Both the position numbers and the translations under genes were made by a program. Under the pieces are notes generated by a model that worked only from the letters and a program-made list of their open reading frames with translations, was not told the DNA's origin and ran no database searches. Of a DNA stretch of 64,000 bases, positions 56,734 to 63,491 are shown piece by piece. Origin of the DNA: Rhodococcus sp. CH91 (GTDB lineage: Bacteria > Actinomycetota > Actinomycetes > Mycobacteriales > Mycobacteriaceae); the NCBI RefSeq assembly GCF_022554085.1, contig NZ_JAKFYR010000002.1, positions 372,001 through 436,000 of the forward strand, given 5' to 3'. Numbering within the stretch: the stretch's first letter is position 1; every line of letters begins with the position of its first letter.

Positions 56734-58035
56734 TCACGTTCGGACGGCCGGCTTCTCCGCGACGAGGAACGAGGGTTCGATGCCGTCGGCCAGGCGGCCT
56801 TCACGCCGTGCTGCGAGATAGCGGTCCACCAGGACCGCGAACACGACGATGAGCAGCAGGGACCAGCCGAAGGTGGTCTTCATGTACTCCGCGGCCCGTC
56901 CGGCTTCCACCCAGCGACTCGACAACCACGAGTCGTAGCTGAGGAAACCGTAGACGGCGAGCCAGGCCGGCCAGTTGCGCATCACGGAATTCGGCAGCAG
57001 CACCGTCATCAGCAGCGGGAACAGCATCATCGAGTAGTACATCTGCCCGAGCGAACCGAGCAGGAACGAGGCCGCGAGCAGTACACCGCTGGTCGTGCAC
57101 ACGAAGAACACCTCGTCGTGCCGGCAGTAGCGGTAGAGCAGCCACACCGAGACCGCGACCATCGCCGCGAGAACCAGGCGCAGGCCGAGGATCAGCCAGG
57201 TGGGCAGGCCGTAGTACATGCCGTTGCCGACGATGGCGCTGTTGAAGTAGTCGCGGGACTCGAGCAGATAGGGGACCGTGTGCTCGACGAACTGCCACGC
57301 GTCGACCGAGAGGGGCCAGGCGATGATCGTCAACGCGATCGGTACCGCCGCCGCGGTGACGAAGACCTTCCACTGCCGGCGCACGAGAGGTAGCAACAGC
57401 AACGGCGCAAGGATGGGTTTGACCGCGAACGTCAGCCCGATCGCTATCCCCGCCCACAGATCACGCCGCTTGAGCAGCAGGGTCAGGAACGCCATCTGCC
57501 CGAGGAGGACGAGGCCGTTGATGTTCGTGAAGACGAGCGTGTTCGTGACCGTCTCGGAGGCGAACGCCGCGAGGACCAGCACGGGTGCGAGGGGGGAGTC
57601 GAGTCGCAGACCGAACAGGCGTAACAGCAGGTACAGCGCGATGAGGATCGCGATCGCGTTCGCCAGGATGAACAGCCACCGCGACCGCTCGGGGTCGATC
57701 ACCGCGATCGGAGCGATCAGCAGGGTGCCCGACGGTGGGTAGAGATAGTGGGGATCGACCCACTGGAATTCGGCGGTGTACACCGGCCGCCGGTTGAGGA
57801 AGGCCAACGCGGCGTTGTAGACGGGAGTGAAGTCGTCCGTTCGAAATCCGTTGACCGCTTTGACCACGACCCGGTGCAGAACCGTCAGTACCGCAAGGGG
57901 CCATACGATGACCTTGACGACCTCGGCGGTCGTGCGTGCGGTCCGGGGTTCGAGACTTCTGAGGAACACTACGGCACGGTACACCGCGCCGCCGCCGACA
58001 CGCGCACACGCCCGGTACCGGACGGAATCCGGCAC
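56734..58035 (-). CDS. aftC: AftC, alpha-(1->3)-arabinofuranosyltransferase
   Basis: 433 residues, the same length as M. tuberculosis AftC. It is a GT87 GT-C membrane transferase with about 10 membrane helices. Shared blocks include VLTVLHRVVVKAVNG, DDFTPVYNAALAFL (with the acidic catalytic pair), QWVDPHYLYPPSGTLL, ETVTNTLVFTNINGLVLL, FNSAIVGNGMYYGLPTWLIL and GYYSMMLFPLLMT-like YYSMMLFPLLMT. It adds alpha-1,3 branches to arabinan using decaprenyl-phosphoryl-arabinose, on the outer face. GTG at 58035 is used; GTG at 57984 would be 17 residues shorter. The upstream gene ends 7 bases earlier, so it is an operon. Confidence 0.92.
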   Translation of the reverse strand: MPDSVRYRACARVGGGAVYRAVVFLRSLEPRTARTTAEVVKVIVWPLAVLTVLHRVVVKAVNGFRTDDFTPVYNAALAFLNRRPVYTAEFQWVDPHYLYPPSGTLLIAPIAVIDPERSRWLFILANAIAILIALYLLLRLFGLRLDSPLAPVLVLAAFASETVTNTLVFTNINGLVLLGQMAFLTLLLKRRDLWAGIAIGLTFAVKPILAPLLLLPLVRRQWKVFVTAAAVPIALTIIAWPLSVDAWQFVEHTVPYLLESRDYFNSAIVGNGMYYGLPTWLILGLRLVLAAMVAVSVWLLYRYCRHDEVFFVCTTSGVLLAASFLLGSLGQMYYSMMLFPLLMTVLLPNSVMRNWPAWLAVYGFLSYDSWLSSRWVEAGRAAEYMKTTFGWSLLLIVVFAVLVDRYLAARREGRLADGIEPSFLVAEKPAVRT

Positions 58036-58042
58036 CGTGAGA

Positions 58043-59602
58043 TCACGCCGGGCACAGGCTGCCGTTGGGGGGCAATTCCCCGCTGACCAGGTACGTCTCT
58101 ATCCGGGCCTGCACGCATCCCGAGTGCAGTACCGGCGAGTAACCCGCACCTTGCCAGGAGAGCGACGCCCAGGGGATACCTCCCGCGGTGAGCACGCCGG
58201 TGACCGACTCCACCCCTGCGTTGCCCACGATCGGATCGGCGGCGCCCGAGGAGACCAGCACCGGAACGTCGAGGGCGGCAGGAAGCGGCGGGGGAGGCAG
58301 GCTGGGCCATGCCGCGCACGCGGTGAGCGCCGTGGCCGAATCGGCGCCGTACAGCGGATACAGCGACGCCCAGCTCTTCGCCAGATCGGCCGCACGTGTG
58401 GGGGTCGGCCACCGCTGCCCGTCGCTGCAGCGTGCGACGAACTGGCCATCGGTTCCGAGCGACTCCTCGGCCGCGCCCACGAGTTCGGTCAACGGCATCA
58501 CGTCGCCACCGGCCGCGCCGGCGAGCACTTCCGCCACCTCGCGGACACGGGCCTGCAGATCCGCCCGCGGGGAGCCCAGGACGCCGCTCAGCGCGGTGAG
58601 CAAGGAATTGGCCGAGACCGGCGCGAGGTCGCCCTCCAGCGCGCGGCGGTGCAGGTCCTCGAGCGCGGCGCGGGGATCGTCTCCCAGTGCGCAGTCGAGC
58701 GCCGCGCACTGCCGGGCGAACGCGTCCACCGCCGCCTCCGCGCCCCGGCTTCGGGACTCGGCGATCGCTTCGGCATCTCCGGTGGCCGCGACGGGGGAGT
58801 CGAGAGCGAGTCGCCCCACGGCGCCCGGATAGGCCGCGGCGTAGGCGAGAGCCACCGTCGCCCCGTTTCCGATGCCGAGGAGTCCGATCCGGTCCACCCC
58901 CCATGCCTGCCGCAGTCGGTCGATGTCGTCGGCGGCGTGCGAGGCCCCGAACATCAGTTGCTGCGGTTGGAGGTAATCGGTGCAGGAGACGGTGGCCTGC
59001 CGTCCGAGTTCCGCCACGCGATCGGGTGCATCGCCGGTGCGGCCGAATTGGCCCAGATCCGCCAGGCCACGCCGGTCCGCAGGAAAGACGCACTCGATCG
59101 CCAGCGACCTGCCGATTCCGCGGCGATCGACTGCGACGATCGGCCGCAGTGCCAGTGCACCGGACATCGGGCCCGTGGCCAGGCCGGTGAGGGCCCTCGT
59201 GGACGCCGTGTCCGCGCCCGTGGTCATGACGAGCGGCGCCACGTCGGCAGGGGTCTCCGCCAGTCGTGCCCGCATCACGGCGAGAGGGAAGGTGCCCGGG
59301 ACGGTGCCGGTCACGTCGATCGGCGTGACGACCTCCGCGCATTCGAGGACGAGACCGTCCGGACCGGCCGGGGCGTCGAACGAGGAGATCGACTCCGCCG
59401 TGCAGTCGCGCCAGCCGAGTTCCGTCGACGGCACCGGCAGTTCGGGCGCGGCAGGCTCGTCCTGCGAGGGCTCGACCACCCCGCCGCCCGCGTCGTCCCG
59501 TACGACGGCGACCTCGGGACGCACCGACGGTCCTGCTCCGCACGCGGCCGACACCGCGGCAACTGCGATCCACACCACGGCGAGCACACCCGTTCTGCGC
59601 AT
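58043..59602 (-). CDS. Lipoprotein with TAP/SlpD-type alpha/beta hydrolase fold, nucleophile Ser replaced
   Basis: 519 residues. The N-terminus is a lipoprotein signal: MRRTGVLAVVWIAVAAVSAAC with VSAAC as lipobox. The remainder matches the secreted tripeptidyl-peptidase-like hydrolases (counterpart of Rv2672): RPIVAVDRRGIGRS, and a C-terminal TAP-like region with VPVLVSSGAADPIVG and SPVLHSGCVQARIETYLV. The nucleophile elbow reads GLLGIGNGATVALAYA, so G-x-S-x-G has become G-x-N-x-G: the catalytic Ser is Asn. Asp and His positions are kept. It is probably inactive as a peptidase. Likely cotranscribed with aftC. Confidence 0.83.
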   Translation of the reverse strand: MRRTGVLAVVWIAVAAVSAACGAGPSVRPEVAVVRDDAGGGVVEPSQDEPAAPELPVPSTELGWRDCTAESISSFDAPAGPDGLVLECAEVVTPIDVTGTVPGTFPLAVMRARLAETPADVAPLVMTTGADTASTRALTGLATGPMSGALALRPIVAVDRRGIGRSLAIECVFPADRRGLADLGQFGRTGDAPDRVAELGRQATVSCTDYLQPQQLMFGASHAADDIDRLRQAWGVDRIGLLGIGNGATVALAYAAAYPGAVGRLALDSPVAATGDAEAIAESRSRGAEAAVDAFARQCAALDCALGDDPRAALEDLHRRALEGDLAPVSANSLLTALSGVLGSPRADLQARVREVAEVLAGAAGGDVMPLTELVGAAEESLGTDGQFVARCSDGQRWPTPTRAADLAKSWASLYPLYGADSATALTACAAWPSLPPPPLPAALDVPVLVSSGAADPIVGNAGVESVTGVLTAGGIPWASLSWQGAGYSPVLHSGCVQARIETYLVSGELPPNGSLCPA

Positions 59603-59740
59603 GCGCACAGCCTGCCAGGTGCGGCGGCACAGGGGTGAAACCGGTGCGACGATCAAGCACAAGTGTCCGAAACGGCTGTGAAATCCGGGTGAACGTCCTG
59701 TGAAGTAGGTCGCATTCCGGATATGGGTGAGGATCGAGCC

Positions 59741-60778
59741 ATGCACCGGCCGTACCCTGAACGAATGCACGAACGTCTCGTCGATCGCAATCCGGTGGTG
59801 CCTGCAGACCAGTTGGTGGCGCAGATGGTGCCCCCCGCGATGTTCGACGAGGTGAGTTTCGCGTCGTACATCCCCGATCCGAACGAGCCCAGCCAGGCCG
59901 CCGCGGTGAAGACGGCCGAGGAGTTCGTCGGGAAGATCGGGAAGATCCGCGGCGGCAAGCGCGGGCTGTTCGGGCGCCGCTCGCAGTCGCAGGGCGCCGG
60001 CCTCTATCTCGACGGCGGCTTCGGCGTGGGAAAGACCCACCTGCTCGCCTCGATCTTCCACAGCGCACCCTCGCCGAAGGCGTTCGGGACGTTCGTCGAG
60101 CTCACGCATGTCGTCGGCGCGCTCGGCTTCAACAAGGCCGTGGAGGAGCTGTCGAATCACAGCGTGCTGTGCATCGACGAGTTCGAGCTCGACGATCCGG
60201 GCGACACGATGCTCGTCTCGAGGCTGCTGACGGAATTGTCGGCCCGGGGCGTCTCGATCGTCGCGACGTCCAACACCCTCCCCGGGCAGCTCGGTGAAGG
60301 CCGCTTCGCTGCCCAGGACTTCCTGCGCGAGATCAAGAAGCTCGGATCCATCTTCGAGACGATCCGTGTCGACGGCCCCGACTACCGCCACCGCGATCTG
60401 CCGCCCGCTCCCGACCCGATCAGCTCGGCGGAGCTCGCCGAGCGCGCCGAGGGCATCCCGGGTGCGACACTCGACGACTTCGACGAGTTGTGCGCCCACC
60501 TGAGCACGCTGCACCCGTCCCGCTACGGCAAGCTCGTCGAGGGCGTGCCCGCGGTCTTCCTCGACGGAGTGCATCCCGCCAAGGATCAGTCCGTGGCCTT
60601 GCGTCTCGTCGTCCTCGCCGACCGGATGTACGACGCGAGCATTCCGGTCACGGTCGCCGGAGCGAAGCTCGACGAGATCTTCACGCCAGAGATGCTCGCG
60701 GGCGGTTACCGCAAGAAGTACCTGCGCGCGACCTCCCGTCTGCTCGCGCTGTCCCGCTTCGAGGTCGCGGCCGGCTGA
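59741..60778 (+). CDS. zapE: ZapE/AFG1-family ATPase (Rv2670c-like)
   Basis: 345 residues from the ATG at 59741, which has GTGAGG 7 bases upstream; ATGs at 59723 and 59765 are alternatives. Walker A GGFGVGKTHLL (about 85-95), Walker B VLCIDEFELDDPGD (about 145-158) and sensor 1 VATSNTLPGQL match the AFG1/ZapE P-loop family. In E. coli ZapE acts in cell division at the Z-ring; in mitochondria AFG1 acts in membrane protein quality control. The role in actinomycetes is not settled. It converges on the GNAT gene, 21 bases apart. Confidence 0.88.
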   Translation: MHRPYPERMHERLVDRNPVVPADQLVAQMVPPAMFDEVSFASYIPDPNEPSQAAAVKTAEEFVGKIGKIRGGKRGLFGRRSQSQGAGLYLDGGFGVGKTHLLASIFHSAPSPKAFGTFVELTHVVGALGFNKAVEELSNHSVLCIDEFELDDPGDTMLVSRLLTELSARGVSIVATSNTLPGQLGEGRFAAQDFLREIKKLGSIFETIRVDGPDYRHRDLPPAPDPISSAELAERAEGIPGATLDDFDELCAHLSTLHPSRYGKLVEGVPAVFLDGVHPAKDQSVALRLVVLADRMYDASIPVTVAGAKLDEIFTPEMLAGGYRKKYLRATSRLLALSRFEVAAG

Positions 60779-60799
60779 TCGCAGCACGGCCCGGCCGGA

Positions 60800-61348
60800 T
60801 CACACCGGTCGCTGCATGACGAAGTCGTCGTGTGTCTGTGTGCCCACAGCGAAGGTGCGCGTGCCCACGACCGAGAAGCCGTGCTTCTCGTAGAAGCGAC
60901 GGGCGCGGGTGTTCTCCTGGTTGACCCCGAGCCACAATCCGGCCCGTCCGAGCGCGGCTGCTCGTGCGAGGATCGCGTCCATCAGCGCGGCCGAGACCCC
61001 CGCTCCGTGATGCCCCGGTACGACGTACAGCTTGCTGATCTCGATCGCCGGTCGTGCCGTGATCACGGCGTCGATTCCGGGATCGTTCGGGGCGGCGTCC
61101 ACGGCCATCAGGTACCCGACGATCTCACCGTCGGCGCGCGCCTCGAGGACGATCCGCTCCGGGGACGACAGATATTCGGCGAACTTCTCGGCGCTGAGCG
61201 TGCGTTCGATGAAGTCGGCGATGTCGTCGTCGGCGGCGCCCGGGGGGCACGCGAGAGGGAAGGTGGCTGCGGCGACCTGAGCGATCGCCTCCGCATCCCA
61301 GATACCCGCCTCTTCGACGGTGACCGCTTCTCCGAGTGGCATGGACAT
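60800..61348 (-). CDS. GNAT-family N-acetyltransferase (Rv2669-like)
   Basis: 182 residues from the ATG at 61348. Acetyl-CoA-binding motif A is YVVPGHHGAGVSAALMDAIL (V-P-x-H-x-G-x-G-like) and motif B ARRFYEKHGFSVVGTRTFAVG, near the C-terminus. The core strand IEISKLYV precedes it. The substrate is unknown. An upstream GTG at 61354 would add two residues. It is divergent from the leader peptide/LeuA-domain locus, across 242 bases rich in inverted repeats. Confidence 0.85.
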   Translation of the reverse strand: MSMPLGEAVTVEEAGIWDAEAIAQVAAATFPLACPPGAADDDIADFIERTLSAEKFAEYLSSPERIVLEARADGEIVGYLMAVDAAPNDPGIDAVITARPAIEISKLYVVPGHHGAGVSAALMDAILARAAALGRAGLWLGVNQENTRARRFYEKHGFSVVGTRTFAVGTQTHDDFVMQRPV

Positions 61349-61413
61349 GAACACCAGTGAAGCACGCACGGGATGTTCCGGTGCGTGGCCACAGTCGGAC
61401 CGGTCCGGAAATG

Positions 61414-61457
61414 GTTGAACCCCAGCCTTGGATGGGGGGTCATGGCTGGGGTTCGAC
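61414..61457. promoter_or_regulatory. Imperfect 14-bp inverted repeat upstream of the GNAT gene
   Basis: GTTGAACCCCAGCC (61414-61427) and GGCTGGGGTTCGAC (61444-61457) pair with one mismatch (G-U in RNA) around a 16-base loop. It lies in the divergent intergenic region, 66 bases upstream of the GNAT start, where it could be an operator or an RNA hairpin. Confidence 0.45.
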
Positions 61458-61486
61458 ACCATCGGGGGGATGGCACCATCCACGCT

Positions 61487-61506
61487 ACCTGAGGGATCCC
61501 TCAGGT
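61487..61506. promoter_or_regulatory. Perfect 20-bp palindrome upstream of the leader peptide
   Basis: ACCTGAGGGATCCCTCAGGT is an uninterrupted perfect palindrome, about 48 bases upstream of the candidate -35 of the leader. Its length and two-fold symmetry suggest a regulator binding site for either divergent gene. Confidence 0.5.
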
Positions 61507-61554
61507 TCCAGCCGGGCCGGTCACGTTTCCGTCACGCGGAGCCGCTCACGCTGC

Positions 61555-61583
61555 TTGCGTGAAAGCCTCTCGCGTTGTACCGT
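61555..61583 (+). promoter_or_regulatory. Candidate promoter giving a leaderless leader peptide
   Basis: TTGCGT (61555-61560) and TACCGT (61578-61583) are separated by 17 bases. The A of the ATG at 61591 is 8 bases after the -10, the normal distance to a transcription start, so the small peptide would be translated from a message starting at its own AUG. Confidence 0.55.
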
Positions 61584-61590
61584 CGCCGCT

Positions 61591-61632
61591 ATGAAGCGCG
61601 TACTCGTAGTTCACCGCCGTAGCGGGGTCTGA
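61591..61632 (+). CDS. 13-residue branched-chain-amino-acid-rich leader peptide
   Basis: ATG to TGA encodes MKRVLVVHRRSGV: five of 13 codons are Val or Leu, three of them adjacent to each other or nearly so. It resembles the short leader upstream of Streptomyces ilvB (recalled as beginning MRTRILVLG). It has no ribosome binding site but a promoter spaced for leaderless translation. Downstream, three mutually exclusive RNA hairpins precede a gene with a leucine-sensing (LeuA regulatory) domain. This combination points to translation-coupled attenuation by valine/leucine supply. Both the peptide and the mechanism are inference from sequence. Confidence 0.6.
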   Translation: MKRVLVVHRRSGV

Positions 61633-61697
61633 TTCGGACCGACCCCTCGCTGCGGGTCGTTGAGCTACGCGTCGGTCCTTCCTTCTCGCGGAAGACC
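61624..61697 (+). promoter_or_regulatory. Candidate attenuator with competing hairpins
   Basis: Stem A pairs GGGGTC (61624-61629, inside the leader peptide codons) with GACCCC (61641-61646). Stem B pairs GGACCGAC (61636-61643) perfectly with GTCGGTCC (61671-61678). A and B share bases 61641-61643, so they exclude each other. Stem C pairs the region 61674-61682 (GGTCCTTCC, one bulge) with GGAAGACC (61690-61697) and excludes B; it also covers GGAAG, the only Shine-Dalgarno-like element before the ATG at 61708. CGACCC (61640-61645) can also pair with GGGTCG (61654-61659). Confidence 0.5.
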
Positions 61698-61707
61698 ACT
61701 ACGAACG

Positions 61708-62196
61708 ATGAACGCCTTCATTTCCTCCGGTACCGCTCCGATGTTCCCCTTCAGCACTGCTGCCGATCCGTTCTCGGCGCGTCACGGGCGTGCCCTCCCT
61801 CGCGGGTTGCGCGAGGAGGCCGCAGGCATGACCTGGGCGGAATTCGAGTCCACCTACTGCTCCCAGCACGGACCGGTGCGACTCGGTGGCTGGACGGCGA
61901 CCGCCCTGGGTGCGGGTCGCAGCGCCTTCGAGGCGACCATCGCCGTCGGGGACACGATCCACACCGCTTCCGCGACGACCTGCGGCCCCATCGCCGCGAT
62001 GACCGCGATGCTGTACGACCTCGGATTGAACATCGAGATCCTGTCCTTCCACCGCTACGAGCTGGGGGAGATGTCCGCGACCTTCCTGCTGTGCCGGTCC
62101 GGTGATCGCACGGCGTGGGTGATGGGCACCGGCGAGACCGGGAACGAGTCGTCGCTGCGCGGGATGATCGCGGGAATCAACAAGCTCGGCGGATGA
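61708..62196 (+). CDS. Stand-alone LeuA allosteric (regulatory) domain protein
   Basis: 162 residues. The first 60 are low in conservation (many Ser, Pro, Phe). From about residue 60 the text GGWTATALGAGRSAFEATIAVGD, TIHTASATTCGPIAAMTAML, YDLGLNIEILSFHRYELGE and MSATFLLCRSGDRTAWVMGTGETGNESSLRGMIAGINKLGG follows the beta-beta-beta-alpha order of the C-terminal leucine-binding domain of 2-isopropylmalate synthase (LeuA), but the TIM-barrel catalytic domain is missing. It may bind leucine and act on LeuA or another partner. Annotations as an isopropylmalate synthase would overstate it. It is preceded by a leader peptide and hairpins. Confidence 0.7.
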   Translation: MNAFISSGTAPMFPFSTAADPFSARHGRALPRGLREEAAGMTWAEFESTYCSQHGPVRLGGWTATALGAGRSAFEATIAVGDTIHTASATTCGPIAAMTAMLYDLGLNIEILSFHRYELGEMSATFLLCRSGDRTAWVMGTGETGNESSLRGMIAGINKLGG

Positions 62197-62204
62197 CCCG
62201 GACC

Positions 62205-62236
62205 GGCCCGTTGCGGGAACCTCCCCGCAACGGGCC
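62205..62236 (+). terminator. GC-rich hairpin after the LeuA-domain gene
   Basis: A perfect 13-bp stem GGCCCGTTGCGGG/CCCGCAACGGGCC (62205-62217 with 62224-62236) with a 6-base loop begins 9 bases after the stop. It has no U-run. Confidence 0.6.
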
Positions 62237-62274
62237 GCCGGCTGCGGGAGCGCCGGTGACCGGGCCCGAAACGG

Positions 62275-62310
62275 CTGAAGGCCCCCTTCGAATTCGAAGG
62301 GGGCCTTCAG
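62275..62310. terminator. Perfect 36-bp palindrome: terminator of the tRNA cluster
   Basis: An 18-bp arm starting CTGAAGGCC is mirrored without interruption, centred on TTCGAATTCGAA. It lies 8 bases beyond the 3' end of the last minus-strand tRNA and 79 bases past the LeuA-domain gene, so it can end transcription from both sides. Confidence 0.8.
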
Positions 62311-62317
62311 CTTTCTG

Positions 62318-62389
62318 TGCGCGATACTGGGATTGAACCAGTGACCTCTTCCGTGTCAGGGAAGCGCTCTCCCGCTGAGCTAATCGCGC
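62318..62389 (-). tRNA. tRNA-Val (GAC)
   Basis: 72 bases folding into a full cloverleaf: 7-bp acceptor GCGCGAT/ATCGCGC, discriminator A, anticodon loop CTGACAC, TTCAATC T-loop. CCA is not encoded. Identical to the copy at 62538-62609. Last gene of the five-tRNA minus-strand cluster. Confidence 0.97.
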
Positions 62390-62409
62390 CGGCACTTTCG
62401 TCGCCGGAG

Positions 62410-62485
62410 TGGAGCGGATGACGGGATTCGAACCCGCGACCCTCACCTTGGCAAGGTGATGCGCTACCAGCTGCGCTACATCCGC
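62410..62485 (-). tRNA. tRNA-Gly (GCC), with encoded CCA
   Basis: Acceptor GCGGATG/CATCCGC, discriminator T, anticodon loop TTGCCAA (GCC). 73 bases plus CCA at 62410-62412, unlike its twin at 62707-62779, which has no CCA. Confidence 0.97.
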
Positions 62486-62537
62486 GTGTGCACGTTGTTC
62501 GGTGAACCGATTCGACCTACGTGCCGGTCGAACCTGG

Positions 62538-62609
62538 TGCGCGATACTGGGATTGAACCAGTGACCTCTTCCGTGTCAGGGAAGCGCTCTCCCGCTGAGC
62601 TAATCGCGC
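62538..62609 (-). tRNA. tRNA-Val (GAC), second copy
   Basis: Identical in all 72 bases to the copy at 62318-62389. Only one base separates it from the tRNA-Cys at 62611-62681, so the two must be released from a common precursor. Confidence 0.97.
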
Positions 62610-62610
62610 G

Positions 62611-62681
62611 AGGTGGAGACGGGAATCGAACCCGTGTGCACGGCTTTGCAGGCCGTTGCCTCACCACTCGGCCACTCCACC
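62611..62681 (-). tRNA. tRNA-Cys (GCA)
   Basis: 71 bases. Acceptor GGTGGAG/CTCCACC, discriminator T, anticodon loop CTGCAAA (GCA), T-loop TTCGATT. CCA not encoded. Second gene of the cluster. Confidence 0.96.
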
Positions 62682-62706
62682 GTAAAAGGTCGAGTCCAAC
62701 CTCTCG

Positions 62707-62779
62707 AGCGGATGACGGGATTCGAACCCGCGACCCTCACCTTGGCAAGGTGATGCGCTACCAGCTGCGCTACATCCGC
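62707..62779 (-). tRNA. tRNA-Gly (GCC), first gene of the cluster
   Basis: 73 bases, the same mature sequence as 62413-62485, but without an encoded CCA. It is the promoter-proximal gene; order of transcription is Gly-Cys-Val-Gly-Val. Confidence 0.97.
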
Positions 62780-63173
62780 ATTCGCACCGTTCGGCGTCGT
62801 GCTCTCCGTGGTGCGGTTCAAAACACTAGCCGAGCATCTACGAAACACACAAATCTGCAGGTCGGAGGCGCAAAACCACTGTTTCCACGATGATCGGCGC
62901 CCGTCGGGAGTCGTACGGATTCGCCGAACCGTCGCGCAGATCCCCGCTGCGGGCTTGCCAGTGCACAGCGCGAGGGTGGGTGCGGTCGCATGCGCGGGGG
63001 CGGCCCTGCGCGTACGGGACGCACAGATGAAGGAGCCGGCGTGCACGGTCAGGGCCCCCGCAGAGGGGCGCCAGGAATGGTCGGCACGTCGGAAATGCTC
63101 CGACCAGGCGATTCGTCATCGGACGTAGAGCGTGTTAATGTTCCATTCCGTTCGAGCCGCTGCGAAGCGGCAC
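62780..63173. other. 394-base intergenic region between divergent tRNA units
   Basis: No gene that I can support. It holds the promoters of the minus-strand tRNA cluster (see 62823-62852) and of tRNA-Val(CAC). Towards the latter, TAATGT at 63136-63141 is a possible -10, with only a poor -35 (TTCGTC at 63112). The open frames here on either strand have no recognisable product. Confidence 0.4.
62823..62852 (-). promoter_or_regulatory. Candidate promoter of the five-tRNA cluster
   Basis: On the minus strand TTGTGT (62852-62847), an 18-base spacer and TAGTGT (62828-62823) resemble a sigma-A promoter, about 44 bases ahead of the first tRNA. Confidence 0.5.
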
Positions 63174-63245
63174 GGTCCCGTGGCTCAGTGGAAGAGCGTC
63201 CCGTTCACACCGGGGAGGTCGCTGGTTCGATCCCAGCCGGGACCA
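63174..63245 (+). tRNA. tRNA-Val (CAC)
   Basis: 72 bases. Acceptor GGTCCCG/CGGGACC, discriminator A, anticodon loop TTCACAC (CAC), T-loop TTCGATC. A third valine tRNA gene in about 900 bases, with a different anticodon from the minus-strand pair. Confidence 0.96.
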
Positions 63246-63266
63246 CCGAAATGGATAGTGACGGAG

Positions 63267-63292
63267 GGCACCCCCACGGGGGTGCCTTTTTT
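63267..63292 (+). terminator. Rho-independent terminator of tRNA-Val (CAC)
   Basis: Perfect 9-bp stem GGCACCCCC/GGGGGTGCC (63267-63275 with 63278-63286) followed by six T. It is the most canonical terminator in the window. Confidence 0.92.
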
Positions 63293-63491
63293 CGTACCCT
63301 GTTGACATCGTCGAGCACGTGCATGGCGCCCGGTCGGGGCGGGCTGCCGGCGGATGCGAGTTTCTTGTCGAACCGAATGGCCTCCGGGCCGCCCGTGTTC
63401 TCGGCGTGGCCTGTGTGCACACCTGTTGTGCTTGTGGCCGAAGTGCGCGTAGTGATGGCAGGATCGTGGTCGTCGAGGAGGACACGTCCGG

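Noticed and set aside
62456-62893. Small proteins overlapping the tRNA genes (plus strand 62456-62893, minus strand 62600-63046)
   Set aside because: They are translations of tRNA genes and their spacers; the cloverleaf evidence is decisive.
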